From NCBI GenBank assembly GCA_963729875.1, contig CAVSPR010000006.1, positions 62,001 to 126,000 on the forward strand: 64,000 nt of DNA, given 5' to 3'. The notes beneath the pieces were generated by a model that saw nothing but the letters and a program-made list of their open reading frames with translations, was not told the origin of the DNA and made no database searches. A program made the translations under genes and the position numbers. This document shows, piece after piece, positions 1 to 8,700 of this stretch (the first letter of the stretch is position 1; each line of letters begins with the position of its first letter). The DNA is from DATBSL01 sp963729875 (GTDB lineage: Bacteria > Acidobacteriota > Vicinamibacteria > Fen-336).

Positions 1-753
1 GCCCATCGTCCGCAGCGCGTCCACCTCCTCGTTCACCGTCATGGTGCCGAGCACGGCGGCGAAGGAGGCCCCGGTCCGGCCCGACATGACGATGCCGGTC
101 ATGAGGGCCCCGAGCTCGCGGGCGACGCCGATGGCCACGAGGTCGGCGACGTAGATGGTGGCCCCGAACTGCACCAGCTGGACGGCGCCCACGAAGGCGA
201 GGACCGCCCCGATGAGGAAGTTGATGAGGGCCACGATGCCGAGGGCGGCCACCCCCGTGGCCTCGAAGGCGTGGAGGAGATCGACGCGCCGGAAGCGGGC
301 CCGGCCCCGGCCGAAGGCGGCGAGGGCGAGCACCGTCTCGCCGAAGAAGGTCACCGCGTCGCCGGCCGTGCTCCAGGCGCCGAGGGCGGGGCGCCCGACC
401 CGGGCGAGGAGGGAATCGTCCTCCGCGGCGTGGCGGGCCGGCTGCGGCGGGACGGCGCGAGCGAGGTCGACGAGCCGACGGACCCCCTCGGGGAGGCCGG
501 TCGTGTCGGCCTCGAGGCCCCGGGCCGAGGCCTCGACCGCGAGGCCGTGGACGAAGGTCACGAGCGAGCTGTCCCAGTCCTCGAGGCGCTCGACGCGGAA
601 AGCCAAACGCCGGGCCCCGGGGTCGAGGGCCTGAAGCACGCGTTCGACCGGGGGAACCCCGTTCGACAGGCGCCAGGCGCCCCGCAGGGCGACGACGAGG
701 CCCTCGCTCGAGCGCTCCAGGACGTACCGGTCGGTCTCGGGCGGCGACGTCAT
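1..753 (-). CDS. MlaE-type ABC transporter permease with N-terminal STAS-like domain (partial)
   Basis: The gene begins at ATG 753 and runs off the left edge after 251 codons, so the C-terminus is missing. The first 100 or so residues look like a STAS-type domain, with a DWDSSLVTF stretch where the STAS core helix would start. They are followed by hydrophobic permease sequence containing ELGALMTGIVMSGRTGASFA and TMTVNEEVDALRTMG, which are diagnostic for the MlaE/YrbE family. The family forms the inner-membrane permease of the ABC system that moves phospholipids between membranes. An N-terminal STAS fusion is known in MlaE proteins; E. coli keeps the STAS protein (MlaB) separate. The divergent neighbour starts 135 bp away. 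A TAGAAT hexamer lies 15 bp upstream of the ATG, so the leader would be very short. The family is clear; the exact substrate is not. Confidence 0.88.
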   Translation of the reverse strand, partial: MTSPPETDRYVLERSSEGLVVALRGAWRLSNGVPPVERVLQALDPGARRLAFRVERLEDWDSSLVTFVHGLAVEASARGLEADTTGLPEGVRRLVDLARAVPPQPARHAAEDDSLLARVGRPALGAWSTAGDAVTFFGETVLALAAFGRGRARFRRVDLLHAFEATGVAALGIVALINFLIGAVLAFVGAVQLVQFGATIYVADLVAIGVARELGALMTGIVMSGRTGASFAAVLGTMTVNEEVDALRTMG

Positions 754-768
754 CGTGGTGACGGCGGG

Positions 769-774
769 ATTCTA
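769..774 (-). promoter_or_regulatory. Candidate -10 element of the mlaE-like gene
   Basis: TAGAAT on the minus strand in otherwise GC-rich intergenic DNA, 15 bp before the ATG at 753. No convincing -35 is visible. The same hexamer precedes several other genes in the window. Confidence 0.4.
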
Positions 775-844
775 GCTCATCGCCTCGGCGGCGGTTCCAT
801 GCGCCGGTGGCTCTCGGATCGCTCCCCTTGGCCGGGCGAGAGAA

Positions 845-850
845 TAGAAT
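845..850 (+). promoter_or_regulatory. Candidate -10 element of the alpha/beta hydrolase gene
   Basis: TAGAAT on the plus strand, 38 bp upstream of the GTG start at 889. It lies in the divergent intergenic region shared with the MlaE-like gene. No -35 could be assigned. Confidence 0.4.
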
Positions 851-888
851 CCCTCTGCCCGCCCGGCGCGGCGGAGAGGAGGACGAGG

Positions 889-1818
889 GTGAGGGTGACG
901 CGTCGCGGGGGCGCCGCGGTTCTCTTGGCCGCGGCCCTGGCCGCCGCGGGATTCACGTACGCGCGGCCGGTGACGGTGTTCGAGACGGCCGGGGCGGCGC
1001 GCCTGTGGCTGCAGGGGGTCCGCAGCGCCCACGTCCAGGCGGGGCCGTACCGCCTGCGATACCTGGAGGCGGGCGCCGGGGAGTCGCTCGTCCTCGTCCA
1101 CGGCCTCGGCAGCAGCGCCACGCTGGAGTGGGGCCGGCTGCTCGCCCCGCTCGGCCGCCGGTTCCACGTCTACGCGCCGGACCTGCCCGGCTTCGGGGAG
1201 TCGGAGCGCCCCGCCGCGGCCGACTACTCGATCCCCATGCAGGTCGAGGCCGTTCGCGCCTTCATGCAGGCGAAGGGCATCGGCCGGGCCCGCCTGGCCG
1301 GGGTCTCGATGGGCGGCTGGATCGTCGCGCGGCTGGCGGGCGATCACCCCGAGATGGTCGAGCGACTGGTGCTGGTGGACGCGGCGGGGATGCGGCCCGA
1401 CGGCCCCGCGATCCCGGCCGAGGTCCTGCTGCCGCGGGACGAGGCAGGGGTGCGGCGCCTCGTGGCCGCGGTGCGCCACAACGCCCCCGTCCCCCCTGGC
1501 TTCGTGGCCCGCGACATCCTGGCCCACCACCTGAAGGAGCAGTGGATCATCCGGCGGGCCCTCGAGTCCATGCGCGCGGGCCGCGACTGGCTCAACGGGA
1601 CTCTCGGCCGGGCCGACATGCCCGTCCTCGTCGTGTGGGGGAAGCAGGACGCGCTCATCCCGGTCGCCTACGCGGCGCCGCTCCAGGCCGAGTTCCCGCA
1701 CGCCGAGCTCAGGCTGCTGGACGGCTGCGGCCACGTCCCGGTCACCGACTGTCCGGAAGCGTTCGACCGCGAGGTGCTGGCCTTCCTGACGGCGGGGGCC
1801 CCGGCGTCCCCGCCCTGA
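889..1818 (+). CDS. Alpha/beta hydrolase, probably membrane-anchored or exported
   Basis: This is a 309-residue alpha/beta-fold hydrolase. An N-terminal hydrophobic stretch (about residues 8-22) follows several arginines and suggests a signal or anchor. The nucleophile elbow is GVSMGGW with Ser140; the likely acid is Asp254 in WGKQDAL and the histidine is His282 in GCGHVP. The oxyanion region is HGLGSS at 71-76. The start was set at GTG 889 because AGGAGG at 877-882 sits 6 bp upstream; the open frame extends further 5' but without a better ribosome-binding site. The substrate cannot be told from sequence; lipases, esterases and C-C hydrolases share this pattern. It converges on the heme A synthase gene with a 9-bp gap. 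Confidence 0.88.
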   Translation: MRVTRRGGAAVLLAAALAAAGFTYARPVTVFETAGAARLWLQGVRSAHVQAGPYRLRYLEAGAGESLVLVHGLGSSATLEWGRLLAPLGRRFHVYAPDLPGFGESERPAAADYSIPMQVEAVRAFMQAKGIGRARLAGVSMGGWIVARLAGDHPEMVERLVLVDAAGMRPDGPAIPAEVLLPRDEAGVRRLVAAVRHNAPVPPGFVARDILAHHLKEQWIIRRALESMRAGRDWLNGTLGRADMPVLVVWGKQDALIPVAYAAPLQAEFPHAELRLLDGCGHVPVTDCPEAFDREVLAFLTAGAPASPP

Positions 1819-1827
1819 GGGCCCCTC

Positions 1828-2769
1828 CTACGCGGCCCGGGCCAGAGCACCCTCCCGGGCCGGGGCGGGCAGGACGAGCGAGAGCGCTCTCACCGCGAGC
1901 AGGACGAAGGCGATCCAGAGCAGGTCGGCCAGCAGCAGGTGGACGATCTGCATCCAGACGGGGGCGAGCAGCGCCACGTTCGCGAGGCCGGCGGCGAGCT
2001 GCAGGAGCGCGAGGCTCGAGACCGTCCACGCCGCCCGGCGGGCCGCGGGCTCGTCCGTCGCCTGCAGGACGCGGCCGGCGCACAACGCCACGAGCAGCGC
2101 CCCCGCGAGGGCCAGGATCGGGTGGGTGATCCGCAGCTGGACGAGGAAGTGGGCGGTGGGCGAGAGGTCCTGGGCGAGGCCGCCCAGGATCGACTGCGCC
2201 GGGTAGAGAGTGTCGCCGAGGGCGGCCACGGCGCCGCTCTTGCCGATCCCCACGAGCGCGACGGCGCCGATCGCCATCGGCCACCCGAAGCGGGAGACGG
2301 CCACCGGCCGCAGCGGCGCGTCCGTGCCGCACCAGTGAGCGGCGAGGGCCAGGCACCCCAGCAGGACGAACGTGTTCGCGAGGTGGCCGGCCATGAAGAG
2401 GGCGCGGGCCACCGAGTCGTTCTCCGCCACGAGGCCGAAGAGCACGAGGGCCGCCCCTACCGCGGCCTCGACGAGGATGAAGACGACCGACGCCCCCGCC
2501 GCCCGGCGGGCCGGGTGGCCCTTCGGCCTCGCGCGGAAGACCCACGCGGCCAGGGCGACCACGAGGAGGAGCGCGACCCCGCTGGTCGCCCGGTGCATGA
2601 ACTCGACCATCGTCTCGAGGGCCGGGGCGCGGGGCACGACCTCGCCGTTGCAGAGGGGCCAGTGGGCGCCGCAGCCGGCACCCGAGCCGCTGGCGCGGAC
2701 GAACGCGCCCCACAGGATGACGGCGACGTTCCAGGCGAGGACGAGCCAGGCAAACCGGGCGAGTCGCAT
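1828..2769 (-). CDS. ctaA: Heme A synthase (COX15/CtaA family)
   Basis: This 313-residue, multi-span membrane protein matches the CtaA/COX15 family, which oxidises heme O to heme A for cytochrome c oxidase. The first span is followed by GAFVRASGSGAGCGAHWPLC, the family's conserved glycine-rich extracytoplasmic segment with the cysteine pair. Conserved histidines follow in EFMHRATSG (about residue 60), in the GHLAN segment and in later spans (HFLVQLRITH, MQIVHLL). The length is normal for the bacterial form. ATG 2769 is preceded by an AAGGAAGG ribosome-binding site and, 23 bp further up, by a TAGACT -10-like hexamer. No oxidase subunits lie next to it here, so it stands alone in this window. 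Confidence 0.9.
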   Translation of the reverse strand: MRLARFAWLVLAWNVAVILWGAFVRASGSGAGCGAHWPLCNGEVVPRAPALETMVEFMHRATSGVALLLVVALAAWVFRARPKGHPARRAAGASVVFILVEAAVGAALVLFGLVAENDSVARALFMAGHLANTFVLLGCLALAAHWCGTDAPLRPVAVSRFGWPMAIGAVALVGIGKSGAVAALGDTLYPAQSILGGLAQDLSPTAHFLVQLRITHPILALAGALLVALCAGRVLQATDEPAARRAAWTVSSLALLQLAAGLANVALLAPVWMQIVHLLLADLLWIAFVLLAVRALSLVLPAPAREGALARAA

Positions 2770-2792
2770 CGTGGCGCCTTCCTTTCGGCCCC

Positions 2793-2798
2793 AGTCTA
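2793..2798 (-). promoter_or_regulatory. Candidate -10 element of ctaA
   Basis: TAGACT on the minus strand, 23 bp upstream of the ctaA ATG. The opposite strand carries TATACG at 2861-2866, which may serve the divergent oxidoreductase gene. Confidence 0.35.
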
Positions 2799-2913
2799 AC
2801 GCCGCCGCGCCCGCGGCCGCTCACTCGTGTCCCGGCGGATGCCGAAGGCCCGCGATGCGGTATACGCTTGGCCGGCTCCCGGGTCGGGAGGCCGCCGCCA
2901 TGGAGGTGCCCGC

Positions 2914-4266
2914 TTGCGTCACGTCGCCTGGTTCCTGCTTCTGGCCGGGGGTGCGCTGATGGCGTCCGCCGACGAGCCGGCGGTCCGGCTGATCACGCTC
3001 GACCCCGGCCACTTCCACGCCGGCCTCATCCAGAGGGAGATGTACCCCGGGGTCGACCCCACGGTGCACGTCTACGCGCCGCTCGGGCCGGACCTCCTCG
3101 CCCACCTGGGCCGGGTGTCCGCCTTCAACGCTCGCGCCGAGAGGCCGACGAGCTGGCGGCTCGAGGTCCACGCCGGCCCCGACTTCCTGGAGCGGATGCT
3201 GCGCGAGAGGCCGGGCAACGTCGTCGTGCTCTCCGGGCGCAACCGGGGCAAGATGGACCGCATCCTGGCCTCGGTGGAGGGCGGCCTCGACGTGCTCGCC
3301 GACAAGCCCTGGCTGATCTCGGCCGCCGACTTCCCGAAGCTCGAGCGGGCGCTCGACCTGGCGGAGAAGAAGGGCCTCGTCGCCTACGACGTCATGACCG
3401 AGCGCTCCGAGATCACGACGATCCTCCAGGGGGAGCTCGTTCGCGACCCGCAGGTGGCGGGGGCGGTCGGCCCCGGCACCGCCGGTGAGCCCGCGGTCGA
3501 GATGGTGAGCGTCCACCACCTGATGAAGGTGGTGGCGGGCTCGGTGAACCTGAGGCCGGCCTGGTTCTTCGACACCGCCGAGCAGGGCGAGGCCCTCGCC
3601 GACGTGGCGACGCACCTCGTGGACCTCGTGCCGTTCCTCCTCCACCCCGGGCAGCCGATCGACTACCGGTCGGAGATCCGGGTCCTCGCGGCGAAGAAGT
3701 GGCCCACCCGGCTCGACCGCGCGCAGCTGCTGCGGCTCACCGGTGAAAAGACGCTCGACCCGGCCCTGGCCGCCCGGATGAAAGGCGACCGGCTCGACTA
3801 CTTCGCCAACGGCGCGGTCTCGTACACGCTGCGCGGCACCCACGTCCGCCTCGAGGCCCTGTGGAACTACGAGGCGCCGGAGGGCGGTGGCGACACGCAC
3901 GTCGCGATCGTGCGGGGGAGCCGCTCGCGGGTCGAGATCCTGCAGGGGTCGGAGCAGAAGTGGCGGCCGGAGCTCTACGTCGTGCCGAACCGGCCGGCCG
4001 ACGCGCCGGCGGTCAAGGCCGCGGTCGAGAAGCGGGTCGCCGAGCTGGCGAAGGCCCGGCCCGGCCTCACGGTCGAGGACGAGGGCGCGCGGCTCCGCAT
4101 CGGCATCCCCGACCGCTACCGCGTCGGCCACGAGCCGCACTTCGCCGAGGTCACGGGGCGCTTCCTGGGCTACCTGAAGGACCCGGCCTCCCTGCCGAAG
4201 TGGGAGAAGGCCAACATGCTGGCGAAGTACTGGGTCACGACCCAGGCCGTCGAGATGAGCCGGTAG
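2914..4266 (+). CDS. Exported Gfo/Idh/MocA-like oxidoreductase
   Basis: The protein has 450 residues if translation starts at TTG 2914. This start was chosen because GGAGG at 2902-2906 lies 7 bp upstream and it gives a clean signal peptide (MRHVAWFLLLAGGALMASA). The open frame extends to 2827, but that extra sequence looks non-coding. The mature part has the Rossmann-like beginning of Gfo/Idh/MocA proteins, including GLDVLADKPWLIS, the family's EKP-like region with the lysine. The C-terminal half matches the 'putative oxidoreductase C-terminal domain' class found in Bacteroidetes and Acidobacteria. Such proteins are presumed to act on sugars or sugar derivatives outside the cytoplasm; the substrate is unknown. 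It ends 3 bp before the convergent hemoglobin gene. Confidence 0.8.
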   Translation: MRHVAWFLLLAGGALMASADEPAVRLITLDPGHFHAGLIQREMYPGVDPTVHVYAPLGPDLLAHLGRVSAFNARAERPTSWRLEVHAGPDFLERMLRERPGNVVVLSGRNRGKMDRILASVEGGLDVLADKPWLISAADFPKLERALDLAEKKGLVAYDVMTERSEITTILQGELVRDPQVAGAVGPGTAGEPAVEMVSVHHLMKVVAGSVNLRPAWFFDTAEQGEALADVATHLVDLVPFLLHPGQPIDYRSEIRVLAAKKWPTRLDRAQLLRLTGEKTLDPALAARMKGDRLDYFANGAVSYTLRGTHVRLEALWNYEAPEGGGDTHVAIVRGSRSRVEILQGSEQKWRPELYVVPNRPADAPAVKAAVEKRVAELAKARPGLTVEDEGARLRIGIPDRYRVGHEPHFAEVTGRFLGYLKDPASLPKWEKANMLAKYWVTTQAVEMSR

Positions 4267-4269
4267 GCT

Positions 4270-4830
4270 TCAGTCCTTCAGGGCGACCTGGTCCTCCCGG
4301 ACCACCTGGTCCCGGAGCGACACCAGCGTGCACACCATCTCGTCGACCTCGTTCGGGCCGTAGCCGAGGTTGGTCATGGCCTGGACGATGTCCTTTCCCG
4401 CGACCACGAAGTCCTGGTTCGTGATCCCCATGCGCCCGTGCGAGGTCCGCAGGTCGGGTCCCTTGTAGACCGCGGGCCCGCCGGTCCCGGTGATCATGAA
4501 CTCCGCGGCGTGCTTCGCCGCCACCTCGGGGTCCGACTTCGCGAAGTAGTGGCCGATCGCCGGGTTCTGGCGGTGCAGGCGGACGATCTCTCGGGTGAAG
4601 GCGAGGATCTTCTCCTCGCCGCCGAGGCGCACGAACAGTGGCTTCTCGGCCTGCCGCTTCTGGCGTTCCGCGGCGGTCGCGGAGCAGCCCTGCTCCATCG
4701 CCAGGATCTGCTCGGCCGGGGTCTTCGGGGGCGCGGCCGTCGCCGCCTGGCCGCCGGCGGCCCTGCCGGCCACCCCCCCGGCGAGACAGACGAGCGACCC
4801 GACGATGGACAGCACGCGGTTTCTTTCCAT
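4270..4830 (-). CDS. Exported group 1 truncated hemoglobin
   Basis: The protein has 186 residues from ATG 4830, which has an AGGGAG ribosome-binding site. The C-terminal 120 residues are a group 1 truncated hemoglobin. RLGGEEKILAFTREIV covers helices A/B, HYF at 94-96 provides the B10-type tyrosine, YKGPDLRTSHGRMGIT carries the proximal heme ligand His131, and NQDF follows. The N-terminus is unusual: a charged start, a hydrophobic stretch (about residues 7-24) and an Ala/Gly-rich cleavage region, typical of export by signal peptidase I. An extra linker of about 30 residues precedes the globin. Group 1 globins handle O2 or NO and are normally cytoplasmic; export is inferred from the leader. 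The gene is monocistronic and converges on the oxidoreductase. Confidence 0.82.
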   Translation of the reverse strand: MERNRVLSIVGSLVCLAGGVAGRAAGGQAATAAPPKTPAEQILAMEQGCSATAAERQKRQAEKPLFVRLGGEEKILAFTREIVRLHRQNPAIGHYFAKSDPEVAAKHAAEFMITGTGGPAVYKGPDLRTSHGRMGITNQDFVVAGKDIVQAMTNLGYGPNEVDEMVCTLVSLRDQVVREDQVALKD

Positions 4831-5008
4831 GACTCTCCCTTTTCGACGGGATCGAACGTCCGACACGGTCGAGCGGCCGGGGACGGCGTTGAAGCTGTTG
4901 CTCCGTAAATAGGCCTCCCCGGCCCCCGTTGTCAAGGAATAATGAAACCAGGTGTCATCTTTCCGGATGAGGAGCAGGCGGGGCCGTCGTGATCGGCCGA
5001 CGGGAGAG

Positions 5009-5045
5009 TTGACCGAAATGACCAGATCAGATCACAATAGGTCAT
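5009..5045 (+). promoter_or_regulatory. Promoter and inverted-repeat operator of the VapBC-type operon
   Basis: TTGACC at 5009-5014 and CACAAT at 5033-5038 form a -35/-10 pair with an 18-bp spacer. The predicted transcript would start at or next to the ATG (5044), so the mRNA may be leaderless. ATGACC (5018-5023) and GGTCAT (5040-5045) form an inverted repeat around an AGATC direct repeat. It is a plausible binding site for the antitoxin, since Phd-type antitoxins repress their own promoters. Confidence 0.45.
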
Positions 5046-5292
5046 GAAGACCGTTGGCATTGCCGACCTCAAGGCGCGGCTGAGCGAGCACCTTCGAGCG
5101 GTGCGCGGGGGGCGATCGCTGACGGTCCTCGATCGCGACACACCGGTGGCGCGCATCGTGCCCTACGAGGAGACGGAGCCGCTTCGCCTGCGGCGTGCCA
5201 CCCGGAAGCCCGGCCAGATGACCCTTCCGCCCCCGCCCGAGAAGCGGACGGACAGCCTGGCCTTGCTCCTGCACGAGCGAGCGTCGCGGTGA
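5044..5292 (+). CDS. Phd/YefM-type antitoxin
   Basis: An 82-residue protein with the classic antitoxin start MKTVGIADLKARLSEHLR, the Phd/YefM DNA-binding and dimerisation fold. It is followed by DRDTPVARIVPYE, the end of the beta-hairpin, and a basic, proline-rich tail that would wrap the toxin. It should neutralise the downstream PIN-domain toxin and repress the operon. The stop codon overlaps the toxin start in GTGA (5289-5292), so the two are translationally coupled with the antitoxin first, as expected for this class. No Shine-Dalgarno is obvious and the promoter geometry suggests a leaderless message. Confidence 0.9.
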   Translation: MKTVGIADLKARLSEHLRAVRGGRSLTVLDRDTPVARIVPYEETEPLRLRRATRKPGQMTLPPPPEKRTDSLALLLHERASR

Positions 5293-5705
5293 TCCTGTAC
5301 CTCGACTCCTCGGCCCTCCTGCGCCTGGTGCTCCGGGAGCCCGGCGCGCTCGAGGAGGTCCGGTCCGCGGAGGGGCTCGTTTCCAGCGAGCTCCTGGCGG
5401 TCGAGTGCCCCCGGACGATCGACCGCCTTCGCCTGCAGGGCGCGCTGTCGCTCGAGGAGGCGGTGGCGCGCCGGGGCGTGGTGGCGGGGTGGCTGGAGGC
5501 CGTCGATCTGGTCCTGTTGCAGCGATCGGTTCTCTCCCGGGCTTCCGACCCGTTCCCGACTCCCCTGGGGACCCTGGATGCGATCCACCTCGCCACGGCG
5601 CTTCTCTGGCGCGAGCAGATGGGTCGGGACCTCGTCGTGGCGACGCACGACGGGGGCCTTGCCCTCGCCGCCCGCGCCTTTGGCCTCGAGACGCTCGGCG
5701 CCTGA
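5289..5705 (+). CDS. vapC: VapC-type PIN-domain toxin ribonuclease
   Basis: A 138-residue PIN-domain protein starting at GTG 5289 inside the antitoxin stop. The four acidic metal-binding positions are visible: Asp6 in YLDSSALLRL, Glu38-39 in SELLAVE, Asp97 in GTLDAIHLATA and Asp115 in ATHDGGLA. VapC toxins are Mg2+-dependent endoribonucleases that cut tRNA or rRNA and stop translation. All catalytic residues are present, so it should be active. The cognate antitoxin is of Phd rather than AbrB type. The target RNA cannot be inferred. It ends 11 bp from the convergent purL stop. Confidence 0.9.
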   Translation: MILYLDSSALLRLVLREPGALEEVRSAEGLVSSELLAVECPRTIDRLRLQGALSLEEAVARRGVVAGWLEAVDLVLLQRSVLSRASDPFPTPLGTLDAIHLATALLWREQMGRDLVVATHDGGLALAARAFGLETLGA

Positions 5706-5716
5706 AGGCGGGCCGT

Positions 5717-8700
5717 TCAGCCGACGCGGCGGCGCGCGTTGCGGAAGAGGCGCATCCAGGGGGAGTCCTCGCCCCAGCCGTCAGGGTGCCAGGACATCTG
5801 GACGGAGCGGAAGACGCGCTCGGGGTGGGGCATGACGATCGTGAAGCGGCCGTCGGGCGTCGTCACGCCGGTGATCCCGAGGGGCGAGCCGTTGACGTTG
5901 TACGGGTAGCCCTCGGCCACGGCGCCCCGGTCGTCCACGAACCGCAGGCAGGCGATCGCGTCCTCCGGCCTCTGGCCGCGGGTGAACAGGGCCCGGCCCT
6001 CGCCGTGGGCGGTGACGACGGGGATGCGGCTCTTCGCCATCCCGTCGAAGAACAGCGAGGGGCTCGCCGGGACCTCGACCATCACGAGGCGGGCCTCGAA
6101 CTGCTCCGAGCGGTTCTTGACGAAGCGGGGCCACGCCTCGGAGCCGGGGATGAGCTCGAAGAGCGCGCTCATCATCTGGCACCCGTTGCACACCCCGAGG
6201 GCGAAGCTGTCCCCGCGGGCGAAGAACGCGGCGAACTCGTCGCGGGCGCGCGGGTTGAAGAGGATCGACTTGGCCCAGCCCTCGCCAGCCCCGAGGACGT
6301 CGCCGTAGGAGAAGCCGCCGCAGGCCGCGAAGCCGGCGAAGTCGGCGAGCGAGACGCGGCCCGCGATCACGTCGCTCATGTGGACGTCGACGGCCTCGAA
6401 GCCGGCCCGGTCGAAGGCGGCGGCCATCTCGACCTGGCCGTTCACCCCCTGCTCGCGCAGGACGGCCACGCGCGGCCGGGCCCCGGTGGAGACGAACGGG
6501 GCGGCTACGTCCTCGGCGGGGTCGAAGGTGAGGACGGGGCGCAGCCCGGGGTCGCCGGTGTCGAGGACGCGGTCGTACTCCTCCTGTGCCGAGGCCGGGT
6601 TGTCGCGCAGGGTCTGCATCTGCCACGTCGTCTCGGACCAGAGGCGGTGCAGGGCGGTGCGCGGCTCCGCGAGGAGGACGCGCCCCCCGCAGGCGATCCG
6701 CACCTCGTCGGCCGCCGTCGGCGTGCCGAGGACGACGCCGGGGAGACCGTGCCGGGCGAGCGTTTCGAGGACGCGGGCCCGGTCCGCGGTGCGGGCCTGG
6801 AGCACGACCCCCAGCTCCTCGTTGAAGAGGGCGGCGAGAATCTCTCCCTGGTCGGCCCCCGGGCCGACCAGGGAGTTCAGATCGACGCTGACCCCGGTAC
6901 GGCCGGCGAAAGCCATCTCCGCGAGCGTCACGAAGACCCCCCCGTCCGACCGATCGTGGTACGCGAGCACGAGGTCGTCTCTCCGCAGCTCGGCCAGGGC
7001 GGCGAAGAGCCCCTCGATCCGCTCCGGGTCCTCGACGTCGGGGACCGCGTTGCCGACCTGGCCGAAGACCTGGGCCAGGATCGACGCGCCCAGGCGCATC
7101 CGCCCGCCGGCGAGATCCACGAAGAGAAGGTCGGTCTCGCCGGCGTCCGCGCGCAGCTGCGGCGTCCAGGTCGGCCTCACGTCGTCGCAGGGAGCGAAGG
7201 CGGAGACGATGAGCGACAGCGGGGAGACGACGGCCCTCGGCGTTCCGTCCGCCACCCACGCCGTCCGCATCGACATCGAGTCCTTGCCGACCGGGATGCC
7301 GACGCCGAGCCGCGGGCAGAGGTCGAGGGCCACCGCCCTCACGGTGTCGAAGAGCGCGGCGTCCTCGCCGGGCGAGCCCGCCGCCGCCATCCAGTTGGCG
7401 GAGAGCTTCACGCGGGAGAGCGCGACGACCGGCGCCGCGGCCAGGTTCGTGAGGGCCTCGGCCACGGCCATGCGGCCGGAGGCGGGGCCGTCGACGACCG
7501 CGATCGGCGCGCGCTCGCCCACGGCGAAGGCCTCGCCGGCGTACCCCTCGAAGGCGAGGAGGGTCGTGGCGCAGTCGGCCACCGGCACCTGCCACGGGCC
7601 GACCATGGGGTCCCGCGAGCAGAGGCCGCCCACCGTGCGATCGCCGATCGTCACGAGGAAAGTCTTGTCGGCCACGGTCGGGTGGCGCAGCACGCGCCGC
7701 ACGGCCTCGGCGAGCGCGATCCCCTCGGCCGAGAACGCGGGAAGAGCCGGCGAGAGGCGGGCCACGTGGCGGGTCATGCGGGGGGGCTTGCCGAGGAGGG
7801 CCGGCAGGTCCATGTCCACCGGCGTGTCGCCGAAGAGGGGGTCCTTCACCTCGAGACGGTGGTCGTCGGTGGCGATCCCCACGACCGCGAAGGGGCACCG
7901 CTCGCGCTCGCAGAGCGAGCGGAAGAGCTCGAGGCTGCCCGGGGCGATGGCGAGGACGTACCGCTCCTGCGCCTCGTTGCACCAGACCTCGCGCGGGCTC
8001 ATCCCCGGCTCCTCGTTGGGGGCGGCGCGCAGGTCGATGCGCGCGCCGCGGCCGGCGCCGTGGGCGAGCTCGGGGAGCGCGTTCGAGAGGCCGCCCGCGC
8101 CCACGTCGTGGATCGAGAGGATCGGGTTCGCGTCGCCGAGCGCCCAGCAGCGGTCGATCACCTCCTGGGCCCGGCGCTGGATCTCGGCGTTGCCGCGCTG
8201 GACGGAGTCGAAGTCGAGGTCGGCGGTGTTCGCCCCCGTCGCCATCGAGGAGGCGGAGCCCCCGCCCATGCCGATGAGGAGGCCGGGGCCGCCGAGCTGC
8301 ACGAGCAGGGCGCCGGCCGGCACCTCGCCCTTGTGCGCGTGGGCGGCGCGGACGTTGCCCACGCCCCCCGCGACCATGATCGGCTTGTGGTAGCCGCGCA
8401 CGACGCCCGCGACCTCCTGCTCGTAGGCGCGGAAGTAGCCGGCGAGGTTCGGCCGGCCGAACTCGTTGTTGAAGGCGGCGGCGCCGATCGGCCCCTCGAT
8501 CATGATCGCGAGCGGCGAGGCGATGCGGTCGGGCCGCGACTCCGGCCCCTCCCAGGGCCGCTCGTGGCCGGGGAGGCGCAGGCTCGAGACCGAGAAGCCG
8601 CACAGGCCGGCCTTGGGCTTGGCCCCCCGGCCGGTCGCGCCCTCGTCGCGGATCTCGCCGCCGGAGCCGGTGGCGGCGCCCGGGAAGGGCGAGATGGCGG

